DNA of 64,000 nucleotides. It comes from Achromobacter pestifer. GTDB taxonomy: Bacteria > Pseudomonadota > Gammaproteobacteria > Burkholderiales > Burkholderiaceae_B. This document shows, piece by piece, positions 24,911-33,849 of the stretch; within the stretch, counting starts at the first letter, position 1, and the number at the start of each line of letters is the position of its first letter. The stretch spans positions 857,697-921,696 of the forward strand of contig NZ_CADIJX010000003.1 in NCBI RefSeq assembly GCF_902859625.1, read 5' to 3'. Made by a program: the position numbers and the translations under genes. The notes under the pieces are model-generated. The model was not told the origin of the DNA. It was given only the letters and a program-made list of their open reading frames with translations, and made no database searches.

Positions 24911-27385
24911 ATGGTTTCCCGAATTTCCCGTTCGCAGCGTCCGCCCCGTGGCAAAGCCGTCCTGTCGCCGCTGGCGACGATCATGCAGGCCACTGGCATG
25001 GGCTTGATGCTGCTGGCGGTGGCGGGCGTGCCGGCACCGGCCGCCGCCGCCGACGCGGCCAGCGCTGGCGCATCCGCCTCGCGCAAGTCCTATGCGATTG
25101 CTGGCGGCCCGCTGGGCGATGTGCTGGCGCAGTTCGCGGCAGCGGCCGGCGTGCCGTTGTCGTTCGACCCGGCCATGATGGCCGGGCGGCACAGCGAGGG
25201 TTTGTCGGGCGACTACACCGTGCGCGAGGGCTTTGCGCGCTTGCTCGGCGGTTCGGGCTATGCCTTGGCCGAACAAGGCGCGGGCGCTTATTCCCTGCGC
25301 AAGCTGCCGGCGGGCGAGGGCGATGCCGCGACCCTTCTGCCCAGCATCACCGTTGCCGGGGCGGGAGTCAGCCCCTCAGCGTTGCCGCCCGAATTCGCCG
25401 GTGGCCAGGTGGCGCGCGGCGGCCGGCTGGGCCTGTTGGGCAACCGCGACGTCATGGACACGCCGTTCAATGTGACGAGCTACACGTCGGAACTGCTGAC
25501 CAACCGCCAAGCGGTGACCTTGGCCGACGCGCTGAACGCCGAACCGTCGGTGCGTTTCACTGGTCAGATTGGCGGGGTGACCGATTCGTTCTACATCCGG
25601 GGCTTCCCGATCGGCGAAGGCAACCTGGGCGAAATCGCCTTCGACGGCGTATACGGCGTGGCGCCCAATTACCACGTGTTCACCGACTACATCGAACGGG
25701 TTGAGGTACTGAAGGGGCCGGCGGCCCTGCTGTATGGCATGTCGCCCAACAGCGGCGTGGGCGGTGTGATCAACATGGTGCCCAAGCGGTCGTTGCCACA
25801 AGACTTGACGCGCCTGTCCGCCGACTACGTGGGCGATTCGCAGTTCGGCGGCCGGGTGGACCTGAGCCGGCGCTTTGGCAATGACGGCGAATGGGGCGTG
25901 CGGATCAATGGCATGCATCGCCAGGGCGATACGCCGCTGGACAACCTGTATTCCCGCACGGACATCGGTGCGTTGTCGCTGGACTATCAGGGCGAACGCC
26001 TGCGCGCATCGTTGGACCTGCTGACGCAGAATGAAAAAGTGGATGCGCCAACGCGCCCCTTCTTGGTGGCGGCAGGCATTGACGTGCCGCGCGCGGCCGA
26101 TGGCCGCCGCAACGCGACGCAGCCCTGGGGATGGTGGAAGTCCGACGGACAATCGGCGCTGCTGCGGGTGGAGTACGACATCAGCGACCGCCTGACGGTA
26201 TTCGCCGACGCGGGCGGATCGGATACGGACGTGTCACGTTTGTCGGACCAGACGCCCACGATCGTCAACGCGGCGGGCGACACGCTGGTGACGCCCAATA
26301 ATTTCCGCTTCCAGGTCAACCGCGCGACCTACAACGCGGGCCTGCGCGCCAAGCTGGATACGGGTCCGGTACGCCACGCCATCAGTTTCATGGGAAGCCT
26401 GTACAGTGACCGCAACCTGCAAGCCAGCGTGTCGGGCACGCCGCTGACGTCCAATATCTACCATCCCATCACGCGCCCCGAGCAGCACATTCCGGCGCCG
26501 GCCAACGTGCCCAAGGTGTCGTCATCTGACCTGTCCGGCTTTGCCTTGGCGGATACGCTGAGCATCCTGGACGAGCGCGCACAACTGACGCTGGGCGTGC
26601 GCCAGCAACGCATCGAATCACGTAACTTCAATGGCACGACCGGCGTGCGCACGGTCAGCTATGACGAGAGTGCGACGACGCCGCTGGCCGGCCTGGTGAT
26701 CAAGCCGTGGAGCAATGTGTCGCTGTACGCCAACTACATCGAAGGCCTGAGCAAAGGCGACGTGGCACCGGCCACCGCGTCCAACGCGGGCCAGGTGTTC
26801 AAGCCCTACAAGGCGCGTCAGAAGGAAGTGGGCGTGAAGGTGGATCTGGACCAGGCGATGCTGACCTTGAGCGCCTTCGAGATCACCAAGCCCAGTGGCC
26901 AATTGACCAACGGCGTGTATGGCGCCGACAGCGAACAGCGCAACCGTGGCCTGGAATTGAACCTGTCCGGGGAACCGACGCGCGGCTTGCGCCTGCTGGG
27001 CGGGGTGACGTACCTGAATGCCGAGCTGACACGGACGAACAACGCTGCCACCGTTGGCAACCAACCCGTGGGCGTGCCGAAATTCTCGGCCAACCTGAGC
27101 GCGGAATGGGACACGCCGTGGGTGGCGGGCCTGACACTGACCGGCGGCATGATCTACACCGGCCGCGAATATGTGAACCAGGCCAACACGCAGTCGGTGC
27201 CGTCATGGACGACGTTCGACCTGGGCGCCCGTTACGCCACCAAGATCCAGGGCAAGGAGGTGACGTTGCGCGCGAATCTCGTCAATGTGTTCAACCGCGC
27301 GTACTGGTCCGGCGTGGCGTCCTACGGCACGGTCTCGCAGGGCGTGCCGCGCACGGTGATGCTGTCGGCGTCGATGGACTTCTGA
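24911..27385 (+). CDS. TonB-dependent siderophore receptor/transducer, iron cassette 4
   Basis: An 824-residue receptor starting at ATG 24911 with AAGGA upstream. It has a long signal peptide (to about 47), an STN domain at about 58-132 (YAIAGGPLGDVLAQFA), a TonB-box-like SITVAG at 145-150, and a plug with MDTPFNVTSYTSEL and GPAALLYGMSPNSGVGG. The barrel ends MLSASMDF with C-terminal Phe. The DTPFNVTSYT plug motif differs from the PQSVSVV motif of the other three receptors and points to the ferrichrome-type FcuA-like branch. So cassettes 3 and 4 share regulators but have diverged receptors. Confidence 0.9.
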   Translation: MVSRISRSQRPPRGKAVLSPLATIMQATGMGLMLLAVAGVPAPAAAADAASAGASASRKSYAIAGGPLGDVLAQFAAAAGVPLSFDPAMMAGRHSEGLSGDYTVREGFARLLGGSGYALAEQGAGAYSLRKLPAGEGDAATLLPSITVAGAGVSPSALPPEFAGGQVARGGRLGLLGNRDVMDTPFNVTSYTSELLTNRQAVTLADALNAEPSVRFTGQIGGVTDSFYIRGFPIGEGNLGEIAFDGVYGVAPNYHVFTDYIERVEVLKGPAALLYGMSPNSGVGGVINMVPKRSLPQDLTRLSADYVGDSQFGGRVDLSRRFGNDGEWGVRINGMHRQGDTPLDNLYSRTDIGALSLDYQGERLRASLDLLTQNEKVDAPTRPFLVAAGIDVPRAADGRRNATQPWGWWKSDGQSALLRVEYDISDRLTVFADAGGSDTDVSRLSDQTPTIVNAAGDTLVTPNNFRFQVNRATYNAGLRAKLDTGPVRHAISFMGSLYSDRNLQASVSGTPLTSNIYHPITRPEQHIPAPANVPKVSSSDLSGFALADTLSILDERAQLTLGVRQQRIESRNFNGTTGVRTVSYDESATTPLAGLVIKPWSNVSLYANYIEGLSKGDVAPATASNAGQVFKPYKARQKEVGVKVDLDQAMLTLSAFEITKPSGQLTNGVYGADSEQRNRGLELNLSGEPTRGLRLLGGVTYLNAELTRTNNAATVGNQPVGVPKFSANLSAEWDTPWVAGLTLTGGMIYTGREYVNQANTQSVPSWTTFDLGARYATKIQGKEVTLRANLVNVFNRAYWSGVASYGTVSQGVPRTVMLSASMDF

Positions 27386-27410
27386 TCGACCACCGTCCGC
27401 CGCCTGGCCA

Positions 27411-28466
27411 TCAAGCGCGGCGGCGGGCGAACACCATGCAGACGGGGCTGCCGATGCCGACTTCATAGCCATCGCGCACCAACGTGCCGTCCTGGGCGTT
27501 GACGCGGAAGCGCACCAGCGTGTCGCTGTCTTCGTTCAAGGCGAACAGGAAGCGTCCATCCGGCGCCAGGGTGAAGAAGCGTGGCGTTTTGCCGCCGGTG
27601 GCCACGTGCTGCACGGGTGTCAGCCGGCCGTGGGCCGGGTCCACCCGGAACACCGCGATGCTGTCGTCGCCCCGGTTCGACACATACAGATGGCGGCCGT
27701 GCGCATCAAGCGCGATGCCGGCGGCGCGGCTATTGCCGGTATAGGTGTCGGGCAGGGTCGGCAGTACCTGGAAGGGCCGCAGCGTGCCCGCTTCCACGGC
27801 ATAGGCGGCCACGGTGTTGTCCAGTTCGTTGACGACATACAGCCAGCGGCCGGTGGGGTGAAAGGCGGCATGCCGGGGGCCTGCGCCTTCGCGCGTGTCG
27901 ACCACGCAAGCCGGTTCGGCGCTGACGCCGCCGTCCTGCAACGCAAAAAGGAAGACGCGGTCCAGGCCCTTGTCGGGCACCACCACATAGCGGCCCGAGG
28001 GATCCACCAGGTTGTAGTGTGGTTTGGCGTAGGGCTGCTCCTTGCGATGCGGGCCGGGTTCGCCAGACATGGGCACGGTTTGCACTACCGGTGCCAGCGC
28101 GCCGTCACCCGCCACCGGCAGTACGGCCAAGGTGCCGGTCAGGTGGTTGGACACCATCAGGTAACGGCCCGAGGCGCCCAGCGCCAGGTGCACGGGATTG
28201 CGGCCTTCGCAGCTTTGTTGCCGCCATGGCGTCAGGGCGCCGGAGTGCGGATCGCGCTGCAAGGCGCTGACTTCCTGGCTATCGCCATGCACGGTGTAGA
28301 GCACCGGCAACGCCGGGTGCGGCAGCAGATACGACGGATTGAGCAAACCGCCCACGACCTGCGTCAAGGTCAGCGCGCCGGTCTCCTGCGCGTAATCGAA
28401 CACACTGATGCCATCGCCACGGGCATGGCGTTCCCGCGTGGTGCGAGAACCGATATAGACGTGCAT
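27411..28466 (-). CDS. lactonase-family beta-propeller protein (6-phosphogluconolactonase-like)
   Basis: A 351-residue seven-bladed beta-propeller of the lactonase family (PF10282 type), with repeated blade motifs such as NPSYLLPHPALPVLYTV, NPVHLALGASGRYLMVSN, PRHAAFHPTGRWLYVVN and TPRFFTLAPDGRFLFALNE. Members include E. coli Pgl and muconate-cyclising enzymes; the exact substrate cannot be assigned. No signal peptide is visible. It lies downstream of the aconitase and GntR genes on the same strand, 51 bp after gntR, so it may be part of that operon. Confidence 0.8.
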   Translation of the reverse strand: MHVYIGSRTTRERHARGDGISVFDYAQETGALTLTQVVGGLLNPSYLLPHPALPVLYTVHGDSQEVSALQRDPHSGALTPWRQQSCEGRNPVHLALGASGRYLMVSNHLTGTLAVLPVAGDGALAPVVQTVPMSGEPGPHRKEQPYAKPHYNLVDPSGRYVVVPDKGLDRVFLFALQDGGVSAEPACVVDTREGAGPRHAAFHPTGRWLYVVNELDNTVAAYAVEAGTLRPFQVLPTLPDTYTGNSRAAGIALDAHGRHLYVSNRGDDSIAVFRVDPAHGRLTPVQHVATGGKTPRFFTLAPDGRFLFALNEDSDTLVRFRVNAQDGTLVRDGYEVGIGSPVCMVFARRRA

Positions 28467-28517
28467 GAAACCACCCTCAGCTTGAAGAATAAGCGGCCAT
28501 GCGCGCGGGCGCCGGGC

Positions 28518-29414
28518 CTAGGAAGTCAAGATGCCGCTGATGCGGGCCAGGTTGTCCAGCGTGCTGCGCAGGTGGCTGGACAGGGCAGCGGCGGCCTCTT
28601 CGTTGCGTTCGCGTTCCAGCAGATCCAGGATCGCCAGGTGCTGGTCGCAATGCTGCTGGTAGCGGCTGCGATCCTGCATGGAGCGGTACGACAACAATCG
28701 GCGCACGCGATTGACGCGCTTGATCGTGTCAATGAAAAACGGATTGCCGGAGGCTTCCACCAGGGACTCATGAAAGCGCACGCCGCGTTCATGCAACTGG
28801 TCGGCCGTGTCGGTCGCGATGCCGCCGTCCAGCAGATGTTTTTCCGCAGCGCGGCAACGCGCAAGCGTGCTTTTCTCGATGCGGAACGAGGGTTCCAGCA
28901 ACGCAGCGGGCTCCAGCGCCAGACGCAGGCGGTACGACTGCATCAGGCTGTCCGGCGTGGTCATCATGGATGAGAATTCCCAGCCGTAGCCCGGCCGCCG
29001 TTGCGCCCAGCCTTCTTGCGACACGCGGGCCAGCAGGGCCTGCGTCTGCGCGTTGGTCAAGGCATAGCGCGCGCGCAACTGGGCCTCGCTGCATTGCATG
29101 GACAGTTCGCCGCGCAGCAATTCGTCAGCCAGCTTGAAATAGCTTTGCGTCACGATGTCGTCCACGGAGGGCGGCGTCAACGCGGCGGGGGCATCGGGCA
29201 GGGCGTCGAAGTCCTGTTGCAGGAAGTAGCCGCGGTTGGGCTTGCGCGCCACGATGCCATGTTGTTCCAGAACGCCCAGGGCGTCATTGACTGGCGATCG
29301 CGACAGCCGCAGCCGGTCGGCAAGTTTCTGCGCCGTCAGGTGTGCGCCGCCGGGCAGGCGGTCCTGTCGGATCAGGTCCAGGATTTTCGTGACGGTATTG
29401 GTTTGCGCGCTCAT
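28518..29414 (-). CDS. GntR-family regulator with two winged helices and an FCD domain
   Basis: A 298-residue regulator. Residues about 8-67 form the GntR winged helix (LTAQKLADRLRLSRSPVND). A second winged-helix-like segment lies at about 91-147 (LADELLRGELSMQCSEAQLR then EGWAQRRPGYGWEFS). An all-helical FCD ligand domain covers about 151-290. The ordinary FadR/FCD protein has one winged helix and about 230-250 residues, so the extra segment explains the length. ATG 29414 overlaps the stop of the aconitase gene as ATGA, so both are co-translated. It probably senses an organic acid and acts on the acn-Bug divergent promoter. Confidence 0.82.
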   Translation of the reverse strand: MSAQTNTVTKILDLIRQDRLPGGAHLTAQKLADRLRLSRSPVNDALGVLEQHGIVARKPNRGYFLQQDFDALPDAPAALTPPSVDDIVTQSYFKLADELLRGELSMQCSEAQLRARYALTNAQTQALLARVSQEGWAQRRPGYGWEFSSMMTTPDSLMQSYRLRLALEPAALLEPSFRIEKSTLARCRAAEKHLLDGGIATDTADQLHERGVRFHESLVEASGNPFFIDTIKRVNRVRRLLSYRSMQDRSRYQQHCDQHLAILDLLERERNEEAAAALSSHLRSTLDNLARISGILTS

Positions 29415-32035
29415 GGGATCGTGGCTGGCCGGAGGGTATCCGATAGGATAGCGGGAATGACGCCGCCCATCCGCAACAAACGCACTTCCAGCTGGGTCTC
29501 GACGGCGGCGGTGGCATGCCATGCGTCGACGCGCCCATCAGCCCGCAGGATGCGTACCGGCACGCCGATGCGCGGCGCCAAGGTTTCCGCCGGCGCGTCG
29601 ATCTCGATGCGGTCGCCGGACTGCACGCGCAGCGTATCGGGTGTGACGCCGTCGGGCAGCCGCAAGGGCAGGATGCCCATGCCAATCAGATTGGACCGGT
29701 GGATCCGTTCAAAGCTGACGGCCAGCACCGCGCGGATGCCCAGCAGGCGCTGGCCCTTGGCCGCCCAGTCGCGCGATGAACCGGTGCCAAAGCGCGCGCC
29801 AGCCAGCAATACAACCGGCTGTTGTTCCTGGCGGTAGTGCTCGGCGGCTTCCCAGATAGGCTCCACGCGGCCGCTGGGCGCATGCCGGGTGTGGCCCACG
29901 GGCGCCTCGGGGCAGAGCAGATTCTTCAGGCTCTTGCTGTAGAAGGCCGCGCGCATCATCACTTCCCAATTGCCCCGCCGGGAGGCGAACACGTTCAGGT
30001 CGTTGCGGTCATCACCGCGCGCCACCAGGAAGTCCGCGATCAGGCTGTCCGGGGGGATGGCGCTGGCGGGCGACAGGTGGTCGGTGGTCACGTCGTCGCC
30101 CAGCACCAGCAGCGGATGCGCGGCGTAGCGGCCCAGTTGGCTGGCCTCTTGGGTCGAGGCGAACGGCGGACGCCGCAGCGCGGTGGACGCGGCATCCCAG
30201 GGAAAGCGCGGCGACGCCGGTGCTTCCAGGGCTTGCCAGGCGGGGTTGGCGCTGGCGATCTTGAAGGCGGCGTGAAAGTCGTCCGACCGCAAGCCCAGCG
30301 CCAGTGCGGCGTCGATATCGGCCTCGTCCGGCCATAGGTCACGCAGATGGATGGCGCGGCCGTCGGCGGTGGTCTGCACCGGTTCCTGGCTCAGGTCGCG
30401 TTCGGCATCGCCCGCCAGGGCGAACGCGATGACGAGCGGGGGCGACATCAGAAAGCCCAGGTCCAGATCGGGATGGATGCGGCCGGTGAAGTTGCGGTTG
30501 CCCGACAGCACTGCCACCGGATGGACCGCGCCCGCGGCCATGGCCTCGCGCACGGCCGGGGGCAAGGGGCCCGAGTTGCCGATGCAGGTCGTGCAGCCAT
30601 AGCCCACGATATCGAAGCCGACGGCGGCCAGGTCGTCCAGCAGGCCGGCGCGGGCAAGGTAATCGGCTGCGGCGGGCGACCCCGGGCCCAGGGAGGTTTT
30701 GACCCAGGACGGCACGCCAAGACCGGCCTGGCGTGCGTTACGAGCCAACAGGCCCGCCGCCATCAACAAACGCGGGTCCGACGTGTTGGTGCAACTGGTG
30801 ATGGCGGCGATGGCGATCGGATGGCGGGGCAGACTGCCGTGGGGCCCATTCGCCGGCGCGAAGTTCAATGCCGACAACAGGGTGCGGGTCTGGCTGAAGG
30901 GGTGCAGGTCCTGCGGCCGCTTCGGCCCGGCGACGTGCATTTGCACGTGATCCAGCGCGATCTCGATCACGCGCGTATAGCGCGGCGACGCCTCGGGGTC
31001 CAGCGCGATGCCGGTGCGTTCGGCATAGGCCGCGACGCGCGCGATATGGGCCTCGGCGCGGCCCGTCTGGCGCAGATAGGCCAGCGTTTCGCCGTCGATG
31101 GGAAAGTAGCCGGTGGTGGCGCCATATTCCGGCGCCATGTTCGCGACCACGCAGCGGCTGCCGGCCGACAAGGTGCTGACGCCGGGGCCGAAAAACTCCA
31201 CGAATTCGCCCGACACATCGATCGCCCGCAGCCGCTGCGTGACGGTCAACGCCAGATCGGTGGCGGTCACGCCCGCCGTCAGCGCACCGGTCAGGCGCAC
31301 GCCGATCACATCGGGAATGCGCAGCAGCGTGGGCATGCCGAACATGACGGTCTGCGCTTCCAGGCCGCCCACGCCCCAGCCCAGCACGCCGATGCCGTTG
31401 ATCATCGGCGTATGGCTGTCGGTGCCGATCATCATGTCGGGATACAGGCGGCCGTCCTCGTCCTGGCAGACCACCGTGGCCAGTTGCTCCAGATTGATGG
31501 TGTGCATGATGCCGGTGCCCGGCGGATGGATGCGCACGTTGGACAGCGCCTTGGACGCCCAGCGCAGAAACCGGTAGCGCTCGGCGTTGCGGCGCAATTC
31601 CAGGTCCAGGTTGCGCACGGCGGCGTCGGCTTCTGCATAGGCCTCGACGGCCAAGGAATGGTCCACCGACACGTCCACCGGCAGCACGGGATTCAGCACC
31701 GCAGGATCCACACCGGCCTCGGCCAGTGCGTCGCGCATCGCCGCGATGTCCACCAGCGCAGGCGTGCTGGTGGTGTCATGCATCAGCACCCGGCCGGGTT
31801 GGAAGGCAATCTCGGCGTCGCTGGTGCCGTGCGCAAGCCACGCAAACAGCGCCGCCACCGCCGCATCACGTTCGTCTCCCTGCATGTTGCGCAGCGCGTT
31901 CTCCAGGAGCAGGCGCAGCACAACGGGCAAGCGGAAATAGTCCGTGCCAAAGGTGGCGGGCAGGTCCAGACAGGTGTGGGACGCGCCGTCCAGGGTGAAA
32001 CGGGCGTGGCGCAACAGGGCATTGGTGTTTTCCAT
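29411..32035 (-). CDS. acnA: aconitate hydratase, AcnA/IRP type
   Basis: An 874-residue aconitase that interconverts citrate and isocitrate (or a related tricarboxylate). The cluster cysteines are in ITSCTNTSDP and GYGCTTCIGNSG. The substrate motif LSGNRNFTGRIHPD and the C-terminal swivel domain (GTGSSRDWAAKGQRLLGI) are intact. ATG 32035 is chosen; an upstream ATG eight codons earlier overlaps the putative operator region. It is translationally coupled to the GntR gene and divergent from a Bug-type binding protein. The context suggests a tricarboxylate-linked catabolic aconitase, perhaps not the main TCA enzyme; this is inference. Confidence 0.9.
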   Translation of the reverse strand: MENTNALLRHARFTLDGASHTCLDLPATFGTDYFRLPVVLRLLLENALRNMQGDERDAAVAALFAWLAHGTSDAEIAFQPGRVLMHDTTSTPALVDIAAMRDALAEAGVDPAVLNPVLPVDVSVDHSLAVEAYAEADAAVRNLDLELRRNAERYRFLRWASKALSNVRIHPPGTGIMHTINLEQLATVVCQDEDGRLYPDMMIGTDSHTPMINGIGVLGWGVGGLEAQTVMFGMPTLLRIPDVIGVRLTGALTAGVTATDLALTVTQRLRAIDVSGEFVEFFGPGVSTLSAGSRCVVANMAPEYGATTGYFPIDGETLAYLRQTGRAEAHIARVAAYAERTGIALDPEASPRYTRVIEIALDHVQMHVAGPKRPQDLHPFSQTRTLLSALNFAPANGPHGSLPRHPIAIAAITSCTNTSDPRLLMAAGLLARNARQAGLGVPSWVKTSLGPGSPAAADYLARAGLLDDLAAVGFDIVGYGCTTCIGNSGPLPPAVREAMAAGAVHPVAVLSGNRNFTGRIHPDLDLGFLMSPPLVIAFALAGDAERDLSQEPVQTTADGRAIHLRDLWPDEADIDAALALGLRSDDFHAAFKIASANPAWQALEAPASPRFPWDAASTALRRPPFASTQEASQLGRYAAHPLLVLGDDVTTDHLSPASAIPPDSLIADFLVARGDDRNDLNVFASRRGNWEVMMRAAFYSKSLKNLLCPEAPVGHTRHAPSGRVEPIWEAAEHYRQEQQPVVLLAGARFGTGSSRDWAAKGQRLLGIRAVLAVSFERIHRSNLIGMGILPLRLPDGVTPDTLRVQSGDRIEIDAPAETLAPRIGVPVRILRADGRVDAWHATAAVETQLEVRLLRMGGVIPAILSDTLRPATIP

Positions 32036-32052
32036 AGCTGCCAGTTTTGCAT

Positions 32053-32073
32053 ATTGCATCTATAAAATGCAAT
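32053..32073. promoter_or_regulatory. Inverted repeat between acnA and the Bug gene, candidate GntR operator
   Basis: Perfect 7-bp arms ATTGCAT and ATGCAAT are separated by 7 bp, centred between two divergent promoters. A further TTTGCAT half-like copy lies just left. The size and position suit the GntR/FCD regulator encoded downstream of acnA. Confidence 0.55.
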
Positions 32074-32122
32074 TAAGTAAAAACCCGGCCGCCATCCGGA
32101 CAGGCCGATCAGGAGACAAACC

Positions 32123-33109
32123 ATGCCCCGAATCCGATTCCAACTGCTTGCCGCCGCCGTGGCGGTGGCCGCCTTGGCCCCGTTTCATTCCGCCTGCGCC
32201 GCCGACGCCGGCCGCCCGGTCAGCCTGATCGTGCCGTTTGCCGCGGGCGGCGGCGTCGACGGCATGGGCCGTTTGTTGGCGGAACGCCTGCGCAGTGAAA
32301 TGCCGCAGGGGGTGGTGGTGGAAAACAAGCCTGGCGCCAGCGGCATGCTGGGCGCGCAGACCGTGGTGCGGTCGACGCCGGACGGCTCCACGCTGCTGCT
32401 TGGGTCAGCGGGGGAAACCGCCATCAACCCGCTGGTCTTCAAGGGCAAGATGCAATACCAGCCGGAAAAGGATCTGGTGCCGATTGCGTTGATCGCCCGC
32501 GTGCCCAACGTGCTGGTCGCCAATCCCAAGCTGCCGGTGAGCAATGTGGAGCAATTGGTGGCCTATGGCCGCGCGCATCCCGACAAGCTCACCTATGCGA
32601 CCAGCGGCGTGGGCAACCCGCAGCATCTGAATGGCGAACTGTTGCAGTCACTGGCCGGGATCAAGATGGTGCATGTGCCCTACAAGGGCGCGTCCGCGCA
32701 GTTGGTGGATGTGGCGGCGGGCAGCGTGGACCTGACCTTCGTCAGCCTGGCGGGCGCGCTGCCGTTCATCAAGAGCGGCAAGGTTAAGCCGCTGGCGGTG
32801 ACATCGGCCACGCGCGCATCGTTCGCGCCGGACATTCCGGCGATTGCCGAGTACGCCCCGTTGAAGGACTATGCGTTGGAAAACTGGTTTGGTGTCTTCG
32901 TGGCGGCAGGCACACCGGCCGAGGTGCAGCAGAAGCTGGCGGCCGCGATCGGGCGCAGCTTGAAAGACGAGAAGTTCGTCGCCAGCATTCGTGAACTGGG
33001 CGGCGAGGTGCAGCCCATGAGCCAGGATGAATTCCGCGCCTTCATCAAGGCGCAGACGGCCGTATTCGCCAAGGTGGTGACCGACGGCCACATCACCGCG
33101 GAAAACTAA
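32123..33109 (+). CDS. Bug/TctC-family periplasmic solute-binding protein
   Basis: A 328-residue exported protein. The signal peptide ends near the ACAADA segment. The hallmark VSLIVPFAAGGGVDGMGRLL follows, then VVVENKPGASGMLGA, and NPQHLNGELL and VHVPYKGASAQLVD are typical of Bordetella Bug proteins. AGGAG at 32111 gives a strong ribosome-binding site. Bug proteins bind carboxylates and often work with TctAB transporters, but none is nearby. The divergent aconitase and GntR genes suggest a tricarboxylate ligand, which is inference. Confidence 0.9.
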   Translation: MPRIRFQLLAAAVAVAALAPFHSACAADAGRPVSLIVPFAAGGGVDGMGRLLAERLRSEMPQGVVVENKPGASGMLGAQTVVRSTPDGSTLLLGSAGETAINPLVFKGKMQYQPEKDLVPIALIARVPNVLVANPKLPVSNVEQLVAYGRAHPDKLTYATSGVGNPQHLNGELLQSLAGIKMVHVPYKGASAQLVDVAAGSVDLTFVSLAGALPFIKSGKVKPLAVTSATRASFAPDIPAIAEYAPLKDYALENWFGVFVAAGTPAEVQQKLAAAIGRSLKDEKFVASIRELGGEVQPMSQDEFRAFIKAQTAVFAKVVTDGHITAEN

Positions 33110-33110
33110 G

Positions 33111-33153
33111 CCGCAGGCGTTAGCGCACCACCCCGCAGGCGTTAGCGCGCCAC
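33111..33153. repeat. Two-copy tandem repeat at the end of the TetR gene
   Basis: Two 21-bp copies (33111-33131 and 33133-33153) differ at one base (CCGCAGGCGTTAGCGC then A or G). The second copy covers the last codons and stop of the TetR gene, while the first lies in the gap to the Bug gene. It is a small local duplication. Confidence 0.7.
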
Positions 33154-33738
33154 TGCGTCCAACGCGCAAAGGGCGGGCGGGATCATGGCCATCAGCCGCG
33201 CCTTGCCCACGCCGTCCCGGGCCTGCACCGACAGGCCGTGCAAGACAACGGCGTAGTAGTCCCCCAAGGCCTGTACGTCCGTGCCGGCCTTGAGTTCGCC
33301 GTTGCGCAAGGCGGATTCAAGGCGGTCGATGATGCCTTGCGTGCGGGCCTTGCGGTGCGTGGTCAGCCAGGCCATGACGCCTTCGTTCTCGGCGGCGTAA
33401 TTGGTGGCGGCGCTGACCACCATGCAGCCTTGGGGCCGGCCTCGGCGGGTGTAGGTCAGCACCGCTTCGGTCAGCAGCGCTTCGATCGCGCTGCGTACAT
33501 CGTTATCCGTGTCCAGGGCCTTCTCGGCGAACGAGCCGTCACCTGCCTCGTAGCGCGCAACGGCCTCACGGAACAGGTCCTGCTTGGACCCGAAGGCCGC
33601 ATACAGGCGAGCCGACGCCAAGCCCGTGGCCGCCACCAGATCCGCCATCGACGTGCCTTCATACCCTTGCTTCCAGAACGCCAGCATCGCTTGCTGAAGC
33701 GCTAGGTCGCGGTCGAATTCTCTGGGTCTGCCTGCCAT
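33142..33738 (-). CDS. TetR/AcrR-family repressor
   Basis: A 198-residue repressor. The DNA-binding part starts MAGRPREFDRDLALQQAM and contains GTSMADLVAATGLASARLYAAFGSK, and the C-terminal domain is of the TetR_C type found in YcdC/AcrR-like regulators. ATG 33738 is chosen because the family always begins close to the GRPREFD motif. A near-perfect palindrome lies between this gene and the divergent isomerase gene, so it probably controls the three-gene catabolic cassette. Confidence 0.87.
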   Translation of the reverse strand: MAGRPREFDRDLALQQAMLAFWKQGYEGTSMADLVAATGLASARLYAAFGSKQDLFREAVARYEAGDGSFAEKALDTDNDVRSAIEALLTEAVLTYTRRGRPQGCMVVSAATNYAAENEGVMAWLTTHRKARTQGIIDRLESALRNGELKAGTDVQALGDYYAVVLHGLSVQARDGVGKARLMAMIPPALCALDAVAR

Positions 33739-33813
33739 CACGGTCTCGGGGAAATGAACTGGATGCAGTGTACCCGCCTGCCACGCGATTTGCGTCCGGC
33801 GCATTTATCGCCT

Positions 33814-33837
33814 ATTCTTTGTCGATCGACAAACAAT
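33814..33837. promoter_or_regulatory. Near-perfect palindrome, candidate TetR operator
   Basis: A 24-bp dyad has only one mismatched pair, with a perfect 16-bp core TTTGTCGATCGACAAA at 33818-33833. It lies 12 bp before the isomerase start and within the divergent region with the tetR-like gene. This is the typical size for a TetR dimer site. Confidence 0.7.
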
Positions 33838-33849
33838 TAAGGATTCGAT

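Noticed and set aside
27606..28973. Plus-strand open frame of 455 codons across the lactonase and GntR genes
   Set aside because: It spans two real antisense genes and contains no recognisable family.
30347..32065. Plus-strand open frame of 572 codons opposite the aconitase gene
   Set aside because: It is the antisense shadow of acnA; it has no domain and unusual residue composition.
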